From Nymphaea colorata (Eukaryota; Streptophyta; Magnoliopsida; Nymphaeales; Nymphaeaceae), in assembly GCF_008831285.2 (NCBI RefSeq), contig NC_045143.1:12389214-12453213 (forward strand): 64,000 nt of DNA. The letters are read 5' to 3'. A program made the position numbers and the translations under genes. This document shows positions 1 to 23,199 of the stretch, piece by piece. The notes beneath the pieces were generated by a model. That model did no database searches, was not told the origin of the DNA, and saw only the letters and a list, made by a program, of their open reading frames with translations. Position 1 is the first letter of the stretch, and every line of letters starts with the position of its first letter.

Positions 1-439
1 CCTTGAGCAAACATGTCGAGCGCGAAGCCTTCCACATACAAAACATTCGGCATTGGCCAGAAGAGCATCGCCGCATTCAGCACCTGACACGAACAGGAAG
101 ATATGGTGAGATTTATAAAAGGCTAGACAGAAGAAGAAGAAGAAGAGGGGTAGAAGGAGAAGGGCAATGGACGTTGGGGTGGGAGATGAGGTTGTCGACG
201 ACTGAGGCGAAGGCGCGAGCAACAGGCAGAGCGTCGCCGGCGAAGCCGCCGATGGAGGCGCCAACGCCCGTGGGAACGATCATGACGCTCGTATAGGCCC
301 TTCCCCATCGCTTCTGAGCACAGGAGATTGGGGCCCGCCACTTCTTTGAGACGCCAAAGAGATGGTGGCGTCGTGGCGAAGGCACTGCAACCCCGAGTGA
401 GGAAGAGACGAAGGAGGAGAGGCAAAGAAGGGACGCCAT
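1..439 (-). CDS. DUF3326 family protein, probably plastid-targeted (5' part only)
   Basis: Gene read leftward; its 3' part lies outside the window. Exon 1 is 173-439 (ATG at 437-439), the intron is 84-172 (89 bp, GT...AG), and exon 2 is 1-83 and runs off the edge. Splicing joins HPN to VLNAAMLFW in phase 0, giving 116 residues here. Residues 1-45 are rich in Ser, Leu and Arg and nearly free of acidic residues, which looks like a chloroplast transit peptide. From about residue 52 comes the conserved family block: VMIVPTGVG, then GDALPVARA, LISHPN and, from exon 2, PMPNVLYVEG. The family is shared by plants and cyanobacteria and has no established reaction. Family assignment and splice site are well supported by sequence; plastid location is inference. 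Longer leftward ORFs over 123-789 are other frames of the same GC-rich DNA. Confidence 0.85.
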
Positions 440-2628
440 TTCCCGCCCCGAGGATAAGCTTCTCCAAGTTGAATAAACAGCAGGGACCTTCGGGCGTTCC
501 GAACCCGAGCACGTTCATTCCCCGGAACTCCGCGGCCCTCGGTTCGAACCGCATGAACGTTCCCTCCTCCAGGTAGGGCCGAGGGGGACTGACCAAGTAG
601 CTCATGCCCGACCCGATTTGGCTCGTGCCAAGCGCGGACAAGCTTCTCAAAGTTAAAGAGAGAGTAGACCGTGGAAATTGAGCCACGCAGCTCATTCCCC
701 GTTCTGTTTGGCTCGTTCCAAGCTCCTCCCCCACTCGATTCATTAAAACCCAATGAGCTGGCTTTGTCGGTATGGTAGGTCGAGTGCAAACAGGTTTTGT
801 TGGTTCAACTTAGCTCATCTAATGGCCTTTTGCTTCTTTCAAGGAGCATAGTGTAGTTGTCAGGTTAGGGGTTTGTAAAAAGGCAAGTCTTTAATTTGAT
901 TTGTGTGCATGGTACCTAAGTTGAAAGGCTGCTATCGCTGATGACAAAGCAGCCCAAGAATATGAAGGTAGAGGAAATGGGGGTGACACTTAGGCCTTGT
1001 TTCCGGACAGTAGAATGTTAACCTCAGGGTTATATTGATTGAAGGCACTTTGTGTTAGATCAACGTCAAAACATATTTTCAAGACCACTGTGTTTCTTTG
1101 TTCACTGTCTGGCCCAAGCAAGGAGAGCATTCTGGCACAGATATATCTACTTGTCGCATGCAAAGAACTGGATAATGGTTAATCGGTGTTCGAGTTGAAT
1201 TTGAATTCAAATATACAGGACACCGAACCATATTCAAATTTCTTGTAACTGAATTCAGATTTTACTCCATGCTCCAACACATCAGATATGGTATATTATA
1301 AATCTGATTACTAATGGATGCAACTTTTTTTATCGAATCCAACCACATGGATTCAGGTACATAGAGAATATGAAATCGTGTATCTTGCCTACGCTAGTAG
1401 TACTCACTCCTAAAGCAATAGAGTGCAGGTGACTTTTTGATAGACGCAAACGGGAATTTCTCTTTTTTTTTTTTTTTCTTTCTCATGGAAGGACAGACAC
1501 AATTTATTTTCAGACGGAAAACAATAAACGGGGTAGCAAGGGGGACCTCGTCATCCTCGTGGTGTAAAGCATGATTTAGGAATACTGAAGCAACTGGTGA
1601 GACTGGAAGGAGGTCACATTAAACATCAAGAGAGATTGCGAATCCCGTTTCATTTGACCGCCACCCACCTGCCTAGAACGTAACTTACATGAAAGAGGTC
1701 AAGGATTCAACTTAGAGCGTGTGGCTTCTTCGCCTACACTTGTCCCAACTTCCAGCCGCAAGCACACGTCAAAAAACTTCATATTTCAGAATGGACTTTT
1801 ATGTGTCTATTGGTAACACCACAGAAGAATGTTCCACCTGCTTAGCACCTAACCCCTAAATATCTTATATTTAGTGGAGGTTACATGAGTAATTTTTACC
1901 TATTCTTCTTTTGATGGTAATGTTTCAGTTTCCCATATTCAACTAAAATATGCAATTTAAACAATTTGGACAGAAAACTCAGGTTCAAACCTTTTCATAT
2001 GTAGCATTAAAACACATTTTGCGTATGTCGGTGGCCCTTATATCGACGGCTTCGACTTCCTCAAGAGTAACGGCCAGTCTGACCATCAACCGCACATTCT
2101 CGGCACTGCCAAGTGCCAAACCCCTGGTCTAAATCACCCGACAACTTCATAAAGCATCCAAAAATTTTTAGCTCCAATGGATGAATACATATTGGTTTTA
2201 AATTCTCGAATATTTAAAGCATTTACGAAAGACATGCCAGATTACGGCCGCCTAACTTTACATTTTTGTGTTTCAAGCATGAGGGGAGAAAATTACAAGC
2301 GTAATTCCTGCATGAGAACAACAGGAAAGCCACAAAAAAGGTGGGAAACAGAAGGCCCCAAGAAAGCACACTCGACAACCGATCAAGAAAATAAAACCAT
2401 TGATCCGTCTGACGACTATGTCCCACCACTCCACGCTGATCTACTCGAAAGCTCTCACAGCCAAAGAAAGCAAAATCATCGTCGACGGACAAGATTTTAA
2501 TGGATGCTCATCTTTTTCCTTATGAATTTCGGAAACTAGGACATGGAAGGAAATCAGTCGGGGGTTTACTTTAGCAGACACTGAAGGGCGGCGCTGCACA
2601 CAAGGAGAGTTCAACTCTAGTCAACGAG
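440..2628. other. Intergenic flank upstream of the DUF3326 gene
   Basis: Apart from the duplicated blocks at 457-721, no gene, RNA or complete mobile element was recognised. Short open frames at 1950-2132 and 2177-2500 show no family motif and resemble chance ORFs. GC content is visibly high up to about 750 and then falls to the AT-rich level of the rest of the window, as expected for promoter and 5'UTR followed by intergenic DNA. Confidence 0.5.
457..721. repeat. Imperfect duplicated blocks upstream of the DUF3326 gene
   Basis: Two motif pairs recur just upstream of the DUF3326 start. AAGCTTCTCCAAGTT near 457 resembles AAGCTTCTCAAAGTT near 640. A block near 599-633 (AGCTCATGCCC then TTTGGCTCGTGCCAAG) resembles one near 688-721 (AGCTCATTCCC then TTTGGCTCGTTCCAAG). 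They lie in the presumed promoter or 5'UTR; no function is known. Confidence 0.5.
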
Positions 2629-3000
2629 CTTATACTCAATAGAACAGACTCGAATTTGACTCAATTATAAAGTGACTAGTTCGAGTGCGACTCGCCCAAA
2701 TTATTTCTCCTAACTAGTTTCATTTCTTTTAACTTATTTAACTCGTTAACTTGTTTAACTGTTTTTTAAATTAATTCAGCTATAAAAGACAATCTAAAGA
2801 ATGCATTTACTTTGCATAACCAAAAAAATCTCATTCATGGATTTATGCAGTGGAGCCAAACCGAGATATTACAAGTTGACTTGTTTAACGTTTCGATCAT
2901 AAATTTAAACTCCAACTTGACTTGTTTATACGAGCCAGTCGAACTCGAATCAAGCCTTTACGAGCGAGAGCGGGTCGGCTCAACTCGTGCAGCCCTAACA
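2629..3000. repeat. Dispersed repeat, copy A (related to 31783-32080)
   Basis: Rich in ACTCG/CGAGT-type words with the core TTTCATTTCTTTTAACTTA, then TTTAACTCGTT, and ending in a segment of the type TTTCGATCATAAATTTAAACT. The same order of motifs occurs at 31783-32080. This style of repeat is common between plant genes; the element class is not evident. Confidence 0.5.
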
Positions 3001-3898
3001 TGACCAACCATCGAGATTCATGTTCATATTCGATCAACTGCATAACAAATGACTTTAGTCCATAATGAAACAGCAATCAGGAATCTAGCAAAAACACGAC
3101 TGACGTAACCACCAGTACAGATTCTTTGGCCTGCGATAGTGCGCGAAAATGACACCTGAGACTCATGCTCCCGTCAACTTGGGAGTTGAGGCATCCAGAG
3201 AGTCAAACAAAACCAGTCCCACGACGAGATGAATTTCAAATCGCGTGCTGCAAAACTTGAGAAACGTTACAAGGGACTCCCTCCCTACTTGAGATTGCGT
3301 CAAAACGATTCAATCAACTTCAAAAAATAACATCTCCATCTTTATTGCCACCAACCTTCGGGACTAGCCGGTAACCACACCCTTGTCAGTTTCATCAAGA
3401 AGCTTTTAACCATACCTTACCATCGTCAGCGAGTAAACAAGATTGCGATTAGTCATTGAGAATGGTTTTATCATAGCAGGCGAAGTAACAAAAACAATTG
3501 GATGGGCACTGAATTAATGATATACTGGAATAGGAAAGAGAATCTGGTAAAACAAAAATCGTGGCATGGAAAAAAATAACAAAAGATGATACCTTTCTCT
3601 CGAAACCTCAAAGAAACATCTTTTTTCAGAAATGATACATGCTACAGCAACCCTCCCCCCACTCTGTAACCCATCCTGACTTCAGAGAAGGTGGTCTGCA
3701 CGGTTCTAAAGCTCAAACAAGAAGTGGCCCCCACTGCGAACTCAATTTTACAAGCTCTCTGGTAAACCCACAAGGCAATAAGCCCGAAATAGATTATGAC
3801 CCAGTACAGAATATTTAATTACCTGTGGCCCCTTTCTCGACCTGCCATTAGCCTAAATTTGCTGCCACAGAAGATCAGCAACAAGATGACATCTTTGA
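3001..3898 (-). other. 3' flank of the PP2A gene
   Basis: Directly downstream of the PP2A stop codon (leftward gene). It should hold the 3'UTR. A canonical AATAAA, read on the minus strand, lies at 3341-3346, about 550 bp after the stop; it is a candidate poly(A) signal only. No other gene is seen. Confidence 0.45.
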
Positions 3899-15529
<11,631 letters not shown>

Positions 15530-15790
15530 CTTTCCTTTCTTCCTCCAGCCTCTCCCTTTTTCTCTCTATTTTCTCCCTCTCTGCAGCAGGAGGGGTTGGG
15601 GAAGAAGTAGACCACGCGCGCGCGCGGGGACGGGGACGCGATGGGTGATGGAGAGAGAGAGAGAGAGAGAGTGCAAAAGCAAAACCCTTGGTTTTTGTTG
15701 TTCCCCCGATGCGCTTGCTCCCTTTTCTCTCCCTCGACTTTTTAATTCAGGAACCAGAAGAAAATTCACTTATAAACCAATATTTCGTAA
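15530..15790 (-). promoter_or_regulatory. PP2A 5' leader and core promoter region
   Basis: Immediately upstream of the PP2A ATG. Read on the gene's strand it is pyrimidine-rich (CT repeats from the GA run near 15651-15670), a pattern typical of plant 5'UTRs and core promoters. A CG-alternating stretch lies near 15616-15626, and a weak TATA-like TTTATAAG near 15769-15776, about 245 bp from the ATG. The transcription start cannot be fixed from sequence. Confidence 0.45.
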
Positions 15791-17676
15791 TTAATGTCTG
15801 AAGGGGTTTTTGAATCACCACATGAGCCACAGGATTTCTGAAAGCCGTCGAACGCCAAGTTGCAATATTATTTCGTGATTACTGACACGGACGGCTTTGA
15901 GTCGGGTTGGATCCTAGCATTACCAAGGCCGATCCAGATTGAAGGGCAGAACTTGAAATCTAATTTCCAGTTTTATTGTTCAAAAAATTACGTAAAACAG
16001 CACAATAAATGAGCCAATAACAAATAGATGCTTAACTTTTGGGAAAAATTAAGTAGGCACTCATCTTTTTCAATAAATTCACAAAGAGATGTCTCTATTT
16101 TAAAAAGATTAAAAACACCTGTTAAAACTTCAGCAAGCTCGATGCATTTATCTTTCGCCCTGTCTGGTTGGAGGAAAAGGAAATGCAACAACAATCCATT
16201 CTTGGTCTAGTTGATTAATTAAAAAGAATGGAAAGAAAAAAAAAACAAAATGTTTGTTTGGTTGCATAAAGAGGAAAAAGAAATGAAGAAAAAAGAAAGG
16301 GAACTCTAATATAAATTCAATCCGTTCAAAATTAGATGGATTGGAATGGAAAATAAAAGTTTTATCATTTTTTACCATGTATATCCTTTTCACTCACCGC
16401 AAAAGAGTCTTTTTTTCCCTCGTCGCCGCTTGTTAAGACTCCGATCGACGCCGTGCATGTCTCTCTCTCCCTTCTCGACATTGCTTGAGACTTGGATGGT
16501 ATTTCACAACGGCCTTTTTACCAAAATCAAGTTTTTGTCATTTTTATGTCATCCAATAAATGCATCTGAAAATTTATTTGATTAATATAAATTTTTATCA
16601 TATTTCTTACTATAAAATGAAATGTCGAGCGTAAGTGTGGCTCTTCTTTTATTGAATCAGGAAATCAAATTAAATATATTTTTATTTGAATAATAATTTT
16701 TGAATATGAAGGGTATTATTGTAAAGTATTATAAATTCTATCATTTTCTTTTTTTCTATCCAAACACGCTTTATAATCACATCTTTCTTTTTCATTTCAT
16801 TCATCTCTCACCCTCTTTCTCTCCTTTTTCTTTCTTTTTCTTTCTATCTCTCCATCCAAACAAAAAGTTAAGCGATAGGAAAGAAAAACGACCCTTGTTG
16901 TTTATGGAGAGAGCCGAGAATAGGTCTGGGTAACTCGAGTTTGGTTGGGCTCAGTCGATTCGATTAAACTAAAAAAATATTTTTAAACATAAAAAAATTA
17001 AATATAAAATATATTTTAATAATAATATATATATATTATTAAATAAAAATAATATAAAAAATAAATCGAGCTAAATCGAGCTCTATCGGGCTGACCGGGC
17101 AAGGGCTGATGGAGGGGGGCCCGCCTAGGCCGTGGCCCACCCAGCTATTTGAAAAAAAAAACATTACAAAAATTGAAATTTTTTAGTTGTCTAATATATT
17201 TTTTATATTCAAGTTTAGTTTGGTCCTATCCCAATAAGCTCATTGAACCAGCTTGCCTTTGAAAAAAATCTTCATTTTGCCCCTGTGATTGAGCATATGC
17301 TTGATGCATTATTGGACTGGTCGGAGGCCCGGGCCCAACCCAGCCCAACCCAATGCCCAAGCTTAGTCGAGGCTTAGTCAAGAACTTACTGACTAGACCT
17401 ACAAGGTTCACCCTCAAAAGAGATTGTTACACTTGGTCTTGCAGTGACTGGTTGGTATGGGAAATAGAGTTGTATGCCATGCTACTCAGTGCCCTGAACA
17501 TATATATGAAAAAAAAAAACGTTTTTGAAATTATTGACAAACTATATTTTGTAAAGTCTTTTTATTTTATTTTTTAAATTTCTCTTTATCCTTACAAGAA
17601 GTTTTTTTTTTATTTAAATAAAAACATTTTCTCGCACACGAAATTTTGTGCACAACACGACATACTTATTTTGACT
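15791..17676. other. Intergenic DNA with possible degraded inverted-repeat element
   Basis: No gene recognised. Inverted similarities suggest a decayed element at about 16155-16875: GTCTGGTTGGAGGAAAAGG near 16162 against CTCTCCATCCAAACAAAAAG near 16850, and an inner pair TTTGGTTGCATAAAG near 16257 against TATCCAAACACGCTTTATAA near 16757. From 16930 to 17140 lies an AT-rich block flanked by CTCGAGTTTGG and TCGAGCTCTATCGGGCTG, a common plant repeat style. Confidence 0.35.
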
Positions 17677-17719
17677 GGTATGGTAGTGAGGGCCTTGATT
17701 AGACCCTCGCTACCAAGCC
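17677..17719. repeat. Short 18-bp hairpin
   Basis: GGTATGGTAGTGAGGGCC, a 7-nt spacer, then GACCCTCGCTACCAAGCC: 18-bp arms with 3 mismatches. No gene is adjacent, and no terminator role is implied in a plant context. Confidence 0.7.
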
Positions 17720-19484
17720 GGGGACGGAAGGCGAAGGCCAATAAACCAAGTCCCCTTTTTTAAGGTTTGTTTTTCTGATATTGAAGATAAACGGGTGTTT
17801 TGGTCACTTTATTTTTTTTTTTTTAATGCTTTATAAAGAGAGGCGCCTCTTTGAGACTTTGCTGGAAAAGATGAACGTCTATCTGAGATTTCTCAAAAGT
17901 TAGGCACATTTTGTTATTAACCAATTTGTCAGGCGGTTCATTATAATTTGTTTGTACACAACAAAAAAGAACATGTACACACACTAAACCTAAATCTAGT
18001 GAGGAACAAACTTTGTTTTTATTGTCGAACTTATATGGCCAAGTTTGAGTTCAAGTGAATGAGTCAGCAACCAATTTCTGCTTCATTTTTTCTACATGTT
18101 AGTTACAAACCATGATATGTACGTATGATCTTGGATCCAGCAATTCTCTTCACTGAATCCAATTGAAACAAGTTATTTGTCGTTCATATAACACATGACT
18201 TCATGTCATGGAGTTACTCTATGTGCCACATGCACATCACGTGTACCTTATCTTTCCTCCCCTCCATCAATTTTCATTTGAATCAATACGTTAGTCAGTA
18301 GAAGGACGTATGGTTATGCCTTTTACTAATAAAACGTTAATTTCCTCCACGCTTGAGTTTTGTATTTCTCTTCTGCCTAATGTGGCCATCATTATAAAGA
18401 TGTGAATAACATTGACTAAGAAGACATTAGACGATGCTTATTTTTATACAAATATGTAATTGCCTTTCATTAGAGAGAAGTAGAAAATCTCCTTTAAAAA
18501 CTCCCATCGGACTGCAAACCCACAAGCCACATGTCTCTTCCAAAACCTTCATCAGTAGATGTCTCGAGTTTTCACTTAAGTTGGGGGATCGTTGATATAG
18601 GAGTACCTCTATCGTGCAAGTTTACATTATTTCAGTGTTCTCTATCATTGTGATTGGCTACCTCTATCTGGCATTGATGTGCAAGTACTTTTACTGGTTT
18701 TACTAGCTATGGGATGTCAAAAATATGTCATGACCCAATTTCGTTAAGTTATTGTGTAGCAAAGACGATCGCTTTATAGAAAATCTCTAGGGTATCACTG
18801 TACGACAGTAAATTGGAAATTTGTAGAAGTTGAGTATATATGTCGAATGACCTATAATTTAGCCACCGTGATATATTTTATAAAGCATATAAAAGTCCAA
18901 GCAGTCAGTTTTGCTGTCGGAATACGTTTTTACCTTTGGCATGTGAAGCATTAACTCACTCGACAACATATAAAATCCCTTTAGTTAATGGGTGTCATAA
19001 ATCACTACTTTGTAGATAATGCATGTCGAATGATATGTATTTGTCACCATGCATACATTTTACAAAATCACTATTCAGTCTTGTAGGAACATACATGCTT
19101 TGCATGGTAGTAAATCACCAAAACAGTATTTAATCCCTTGGTACTTTGCTGTCTGACATGTCAACTTTATAGAAAACCTTTCAAGTCAATCTTTATATTC
19201 AATTATACAAACTTATCATTTTTACATTTTGTAAAATCATAGTTGGTAAACTTGTTAATCTTGTTGTTGGAACTTTTGACTAAATTTTTCTGACTTTTAG
19301 GTTCAATCCTTTTTGGTATGCATAGCTATTAATATTGGTATATATGCTTGATCTTTAAACCCTTAAATTGTACAATTGCATAGGCTAAATGAGAAGGACA
19401 AAACTATCCCATCTATAACTCCACGCAAGATTCTTTTAATACCATTTATACTTTCCCATGACATGACAATGGAAGGCACAAATG
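17720..19484. other. Intergenic DNA, nothing recognised
   Basis: AT-rich sequence with no convincing ORF, RNA gene or element boundary seen on either strand. Confidence 0.5.
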
Positions 19485-20690
19485 AGTGAAGTAGAGAGCC
19501 TACATGAGTTAAAGAAAAGAGAATTGAACAAGTGATGATTGAAAAAGCTAGGGTTGAAAAACTGAGTATGGGAAGAAGATGAAATTAAGAGTGATTAGGA
19601 AAGGAACATTGTAGGAAACATAAGATGAAAGGGAAGGAAAGAACAAGAACTTGAGAAGAAAGGCAAGGAGATATAAATGGAGTAGATAAAAATAAGGCTG
19701 AAGAAACAAGAAATGAAGAAGTGAGACTTGAAGAAGTGAGTGTAGAAAAACATGGACCTAAGAGGAGGGGAAGAGGAAGGGAATGTGGGGAACCTACGAG
19801 AAGAGAGGAAGAGAAAAAAAATCTAGGATCAAGGAGAGGAGGCAAGTAGGAGAGAAGAAGAGATGTGGATCTGGTGATAAAAAGAAAAGTGAGCTGACAT
19901 GAGAGAAGAGAATAATGGAACTAAGAGGAGAGATGAGAAAGCTAAGAGTGGAGAGAAAATTATGGAACTTAAAAGGGAAGAGACAGTTCTTGTAAGAGAG
20001 CAAAAAAAGAGAAGCAATGGTTGTAGGAAAAAAGGGAATAGAAGTTCAATCTAATGGGGAAAAGAAAAGAAAGCTAAGAGGAGAGAAGAAAAAAAGCTAG
20101 AACCAAAGAGGAGAAATGAGAAAGCTAAGAACAACAAAGAGCAGATGAAATTTTAGAGAAAATAATGAGTTCTAGTGAGATAAGAAAGGAGAGAAGACGG
20201 GGGTGATTGTGGGGAAGAGAGCAAATAGAAGAGGGAAAATGGGAGAATAGTAAGAAGCCAAGAGGGGACAAGAAAAGATAGTGGAATTAGAGAGGAGAGA
20301 AAAACAACTTGAGAAGAGAGAAGAATATAAAATTAAATCTAAAAGGAGAGAAGAAGAAGCTGAGAGTAGAGGAGAAAGGATGGAACTAAAAAACATAAGA
20401 GTTCTAGTGAAAAAACAAAAGTGATAAAAAGAAGTGATTGTGGGGTGACAGGGATAGAAGAGAGATATTTGAAGGGGGAAGCTGTGAGGAGAGAGGAAGA
20501 AAAGATGGAACTGGAGATGAAAGAGGAAGAAGTTATTGAAACTAAGAGGAGAGAAGACAAAGTTGAGAGTAGAGAAGAGATGATGAAACTTGCAAAAGAA
20601 GTAAACATAGAAGAGAAAAAGAGGTGAAGTAGGGAGAGAGCGAATAGAGGAGAGACATGAGGGAAGGAAAAAGAGGAAGAGAAGATGGAT
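19485..20690. repeat. 1.2-kb purine-rich (G/A) degenerate minisatellite
   Basis: The + strand is overwhelmingly A and G for about 1.2 kb, built from variable units around CTAAGAGGAGAGAAGAA, GATGGAACT and GAAGAGAGGAAGA. Pyrimidines occur mainly as isolated CT or T. The Ser/Leu/Phe-rich leftward frames and Glu/Lys/Arg-rich rightward frames here follow from this composition and are not genes. Confidence 0.85.
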
Positions 20691-20846
20691 TAGATTTAAA
20701 GATCCATAATAAGTTTATAAATGCAAATTAGATATGATGGCACATTGATTTGATATATGAACTAGAAACTTAATTATAGTTCATCAAAGTTTAGAAGACA
20801 TTATTTATTGTATTGAGGTGAAACTTTTTGGGGCACTATTAGTGGT

Positions 20847-21028
20847 TTTCATGAGTTGTTTGGCTAATGGAACAATTATATACCATTCTTTAATCCTATC
20901 CAACCTACTCCAATTTTTGAGACAGATTTATGAAAAATTCAAACTAGTGTTTCATGAATCCATCTTAAATTTTTAGGGCAACTTAATAATATAATATGTA
21001 ACTATTTTATTAGCCAAACGACCCCTTA
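20847..21028. mobile_element. MITE-like element with 'TTTGGCTAAT' terminal repeats
   Basis: GAGTTGTTTGGCTAAT at the left matches the reverse complement of ATTAGCCAAACGACCCC at the right; the ends are about 180 bp apart with AT-rich DNA between. Ends of this kind occur in many small non-autonomous plant DNA transposons. No target duplication was resolved. Confidence 0.5.
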
Positions 21029-21100
21029 GTTCATAGTTGGTATGATTAGTTGAACTTCTTCCTAAAGGATTAATTGAGGAGGACGTATTTTGGTATAACT

Positions 21101-21303
21101 TTGAGCAATGACCATTCCTAAGTCTACTAGACAAGGATGGATGTACTGATCAAGAAGTGACAAACTCATACCAACACCTTTCAGTTTAGGGATTTTGAGA
21201 TCTTGAGCAATGACCATTCCTAAGTCTACTAGACAAGGATGGATGTACTGATCAAGAAGTGACGAACTCATACCAACACCTTTCAGTTTAGGGATTTTGA
21301 GAT
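21101..21303 (-). repeat. 102-bp in-frame tandem duplication
   Basis: Two adjacent copies (starting 21101 and 21203) of a 102-bp unit with one mismatch seen. The period is a multiple of three, so a leftward open frame (21062-21352, no ATG start) repeats a 34-residue unit containing LKIPKLKGVGMS and LLDQYIHPCLVDLGMVIAQ. The protein was not recognised; it may be an exon or gene fragment. Confidence 0.8.
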
Positions 21304-22248
21304 CACCATAATGTTGAAAACCATTAGAAGAATTACAGGAATGAAGGACCACATCGAAGTTATACTAGAAGATTGATGCAATTGATTATTCTAGGGATTT
21401 AAGTAATGTGAGAAGATTAATGCAATTGATGATTCATGAAATGCACCATATTTTTATATCATTTTCTATGCATTCATCCATGTTTTTATAGTTAAAATCT
21501 ATGTTCATGCTGCTTTTATTGATAAGAATTGTTGTTCCAAATTTCATGTAAAACAATGCTAAAACAGAGGAAATATCACAACTTTTGTGCTATAGAGCAT
21601 TTCTACAGGAGATCCAAATTTAGATTCAAATCCAAAGAGCTGAAGCAGAGCAAATCTTGGATCCAGTCATTAAATCCAATCCAAATGAGAAGAAATGATA
21701 AAATTACATAAAACTGCCTTCAAATGAGGCATTCTCTTTAGGAGGAATTTGCAAACATCAATTGGACTGATTTTAAAAATTTTGAAACCTCAAAAAAATA
21801 GACGTGGGTTTCTCCCCCATTGCAACATCCATTGTTGTGAGTGGTGGCTGCTCTTCTTCTTATCTCCCCCTCCCCACCCCACCACAGCTCACCTCAAGAG
21901 ATATTTCCTTGTATTCTCTTCCATCCACCCGACACAGGAGGCTGCTTTTAGCTAGTGCTCAACTCCTTATCTTTGTTCCATTGTGTCTTTCACTTTTCTT
22001 CTTATTCTTTTTCACTTCATGTTTTTTTGTAGGCTTTCGAGCAAGGTCACATGAGGATCTAGGCCCGAGGGTGCCTAGGCCTTCAATCTTGGCTTGCGAG
22101 GGTGCTCTTAGCCAAGATCCTTATGCACCTTCTTCCTTCATGGATTCATATTTGAAGTCACACGAGGAGTTTGCATGGTGTAGGCGTGTTAAGAGGGCTG
22201 CTAAAACCATTGTTAAGAGGGCCGCTAAAACCATTGGATCAAGTCTCC
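21304..22248. other. Intergenic DNA before the copia element
   Basis: An ATG-led frame near 21804-22304 (Ser/Phe-rich, then a basic tail) matches no family known to me. At 22188-22235 a 24-bp unit (GTTAAGAGGGCTGCTAAAAC plus CATT) is tandemly duplicated, giving VKRAAKTI twice in that frame. The frame runs into the left LTR of the copia element, so its end is element-derived. Confidence 0.35.
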
Positions 22249-22518
22249 TAACGAGAAGCTCGCTAGGTTCACGAAGTGTGTCAATATTGTCCTTTCATTT
22301 GTAAAATGATAGAGTTACCTTTTTTTCCCTTGTTAACATTGAAGACTTACAGTTGCCATTATATTACCGTTTCCTCAACTTGCTATATATTTTTTAACAT
22401 ATTGAAGGACATACGAAAAGAAAGCCATGCATCTGTGTGAAATTGTCCCCTGGATGTAGGATCTAAAACCCAAACCATGTGAATTGTGTTTTCCCTCTCT
22501 TGCTCATAAAACTCTTCA
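22249..22518 (+). repeat. Left (5') LTR of copia element
   Basis: About 270 bp, ending ...CTCTTCA next to the primer site. It matches 27204-27483 along its length, for example TTTCCTCAACTTGCTATATA and AATTGTGTTTTCC in both. Left boundary (TAACGAGAAGCTCGC) inferred from the end of similarity. Confidence 0.8.
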
Positions 22519-22530
22519 TGGTGTCAGAGC
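22519..22530 (+). other. Primer binding site of copia element (tRNA-iMet type)
   Basis: TGGTGTCAGAGC directly after the left LTR differs by one base from the standard plant copia primer site TGGTATCAGAGC, which pairs with the 3' end of initiator methionine tRNA. Confidence 0.85.
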
Positions 22531-22639
22531 CAAGTTAGCTAGTGTCATCCTTGAGCTTATCCATGACATCTCACAAAAATAAAAAAGCTGGCAGTACTCA
22601 TGGTCGTAATTATACATTGCAGGCCATTGGACATCAACA

Positions 22640-23150
22640 ACTATTGTTGTGGAGACAAGTACTAATGTTCTCAAGGTTATTAATGTTCCATTAAATGGCA
22701 TGAATTACTTAGCTTGGTTGAAAGCAACTACTTTATTTCTCATAGGAAAATCAAAACTTGGATTCATTAATGGAAAAGAACCAAAGCCTGATGATAATGA
22801 TCCTAAATCCGAAGAATGGGAATCCAGGAATCACATGGTGAAGTCTTAGTTATTAAATTTTATGGAAGCCAAATTTGCTGAAAGCTTTTATTATTTTGAA
22901 ACCGCTGAGGATGTCCAAAATGCTAAAAGAGAACTTTATATTGAAAAAAATAGCACTGCAAACATGTACCCACTTTGTCATGAAATATATGATCTAAAAT
23001 AGGAAAATATAACATTCAGTGAGTATATTGCTAAACTTAAAGGCAAATGGAAAGAGATGAATTCTCATTGTCCCATCTCAACGGATTTGTCTTGGATCAA
23101 AAGAAACCGTGATCAAGAGCACACTTTTAATTTTTTCTCTTATGATTTAA
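22640..23150 (+). pseudogene. copia gag relic (N-terminal region)
   Basis: Frames include the copia-type N-terminal motif LNGMNYLAWLKATTLFLIGK and the following KLGFINGKEPKP...DPKSEEWESRN, then LLNFMEAKFAESFYYFETAEDV after a stop near 22849. Further stops follow, and the reading stops making sense near 23150, where non-copia sequence begins. Confidence 0.8.
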
Positions 23151-23199
23151 GATTTTAATTTCTCATTTGACGATTTCACTAAGACAAAAAATCAAGTAA

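Noticed and set aside
123-789. Long leftward ORFs of 206 and 169 codons over the DUF3326 exon
   Set aside because: They are other frames of the same GC-rich stretch; only the frame starting at 439 and spliced to 1-83 matches a family.
2177-2500. 107-codon rightward ORF with an overlapping 89-codon leftward ORF
   Set aside because: No family motif in either and no nearby splice partner; likely chance.
17677-17719. Rho-independent terminator-like hairpin
   Set aside because: The window is plant nuclear DNA with no adjacent bacterial-type gene; no T-run function is expected.
19585-20627. Ser/Leu/Phe-rich leftward and Glu/Lys/Arg-rich rightward ORFs
   Set aside because: Their composition follows directly from the purine-rich tract; no domain or plausible start.
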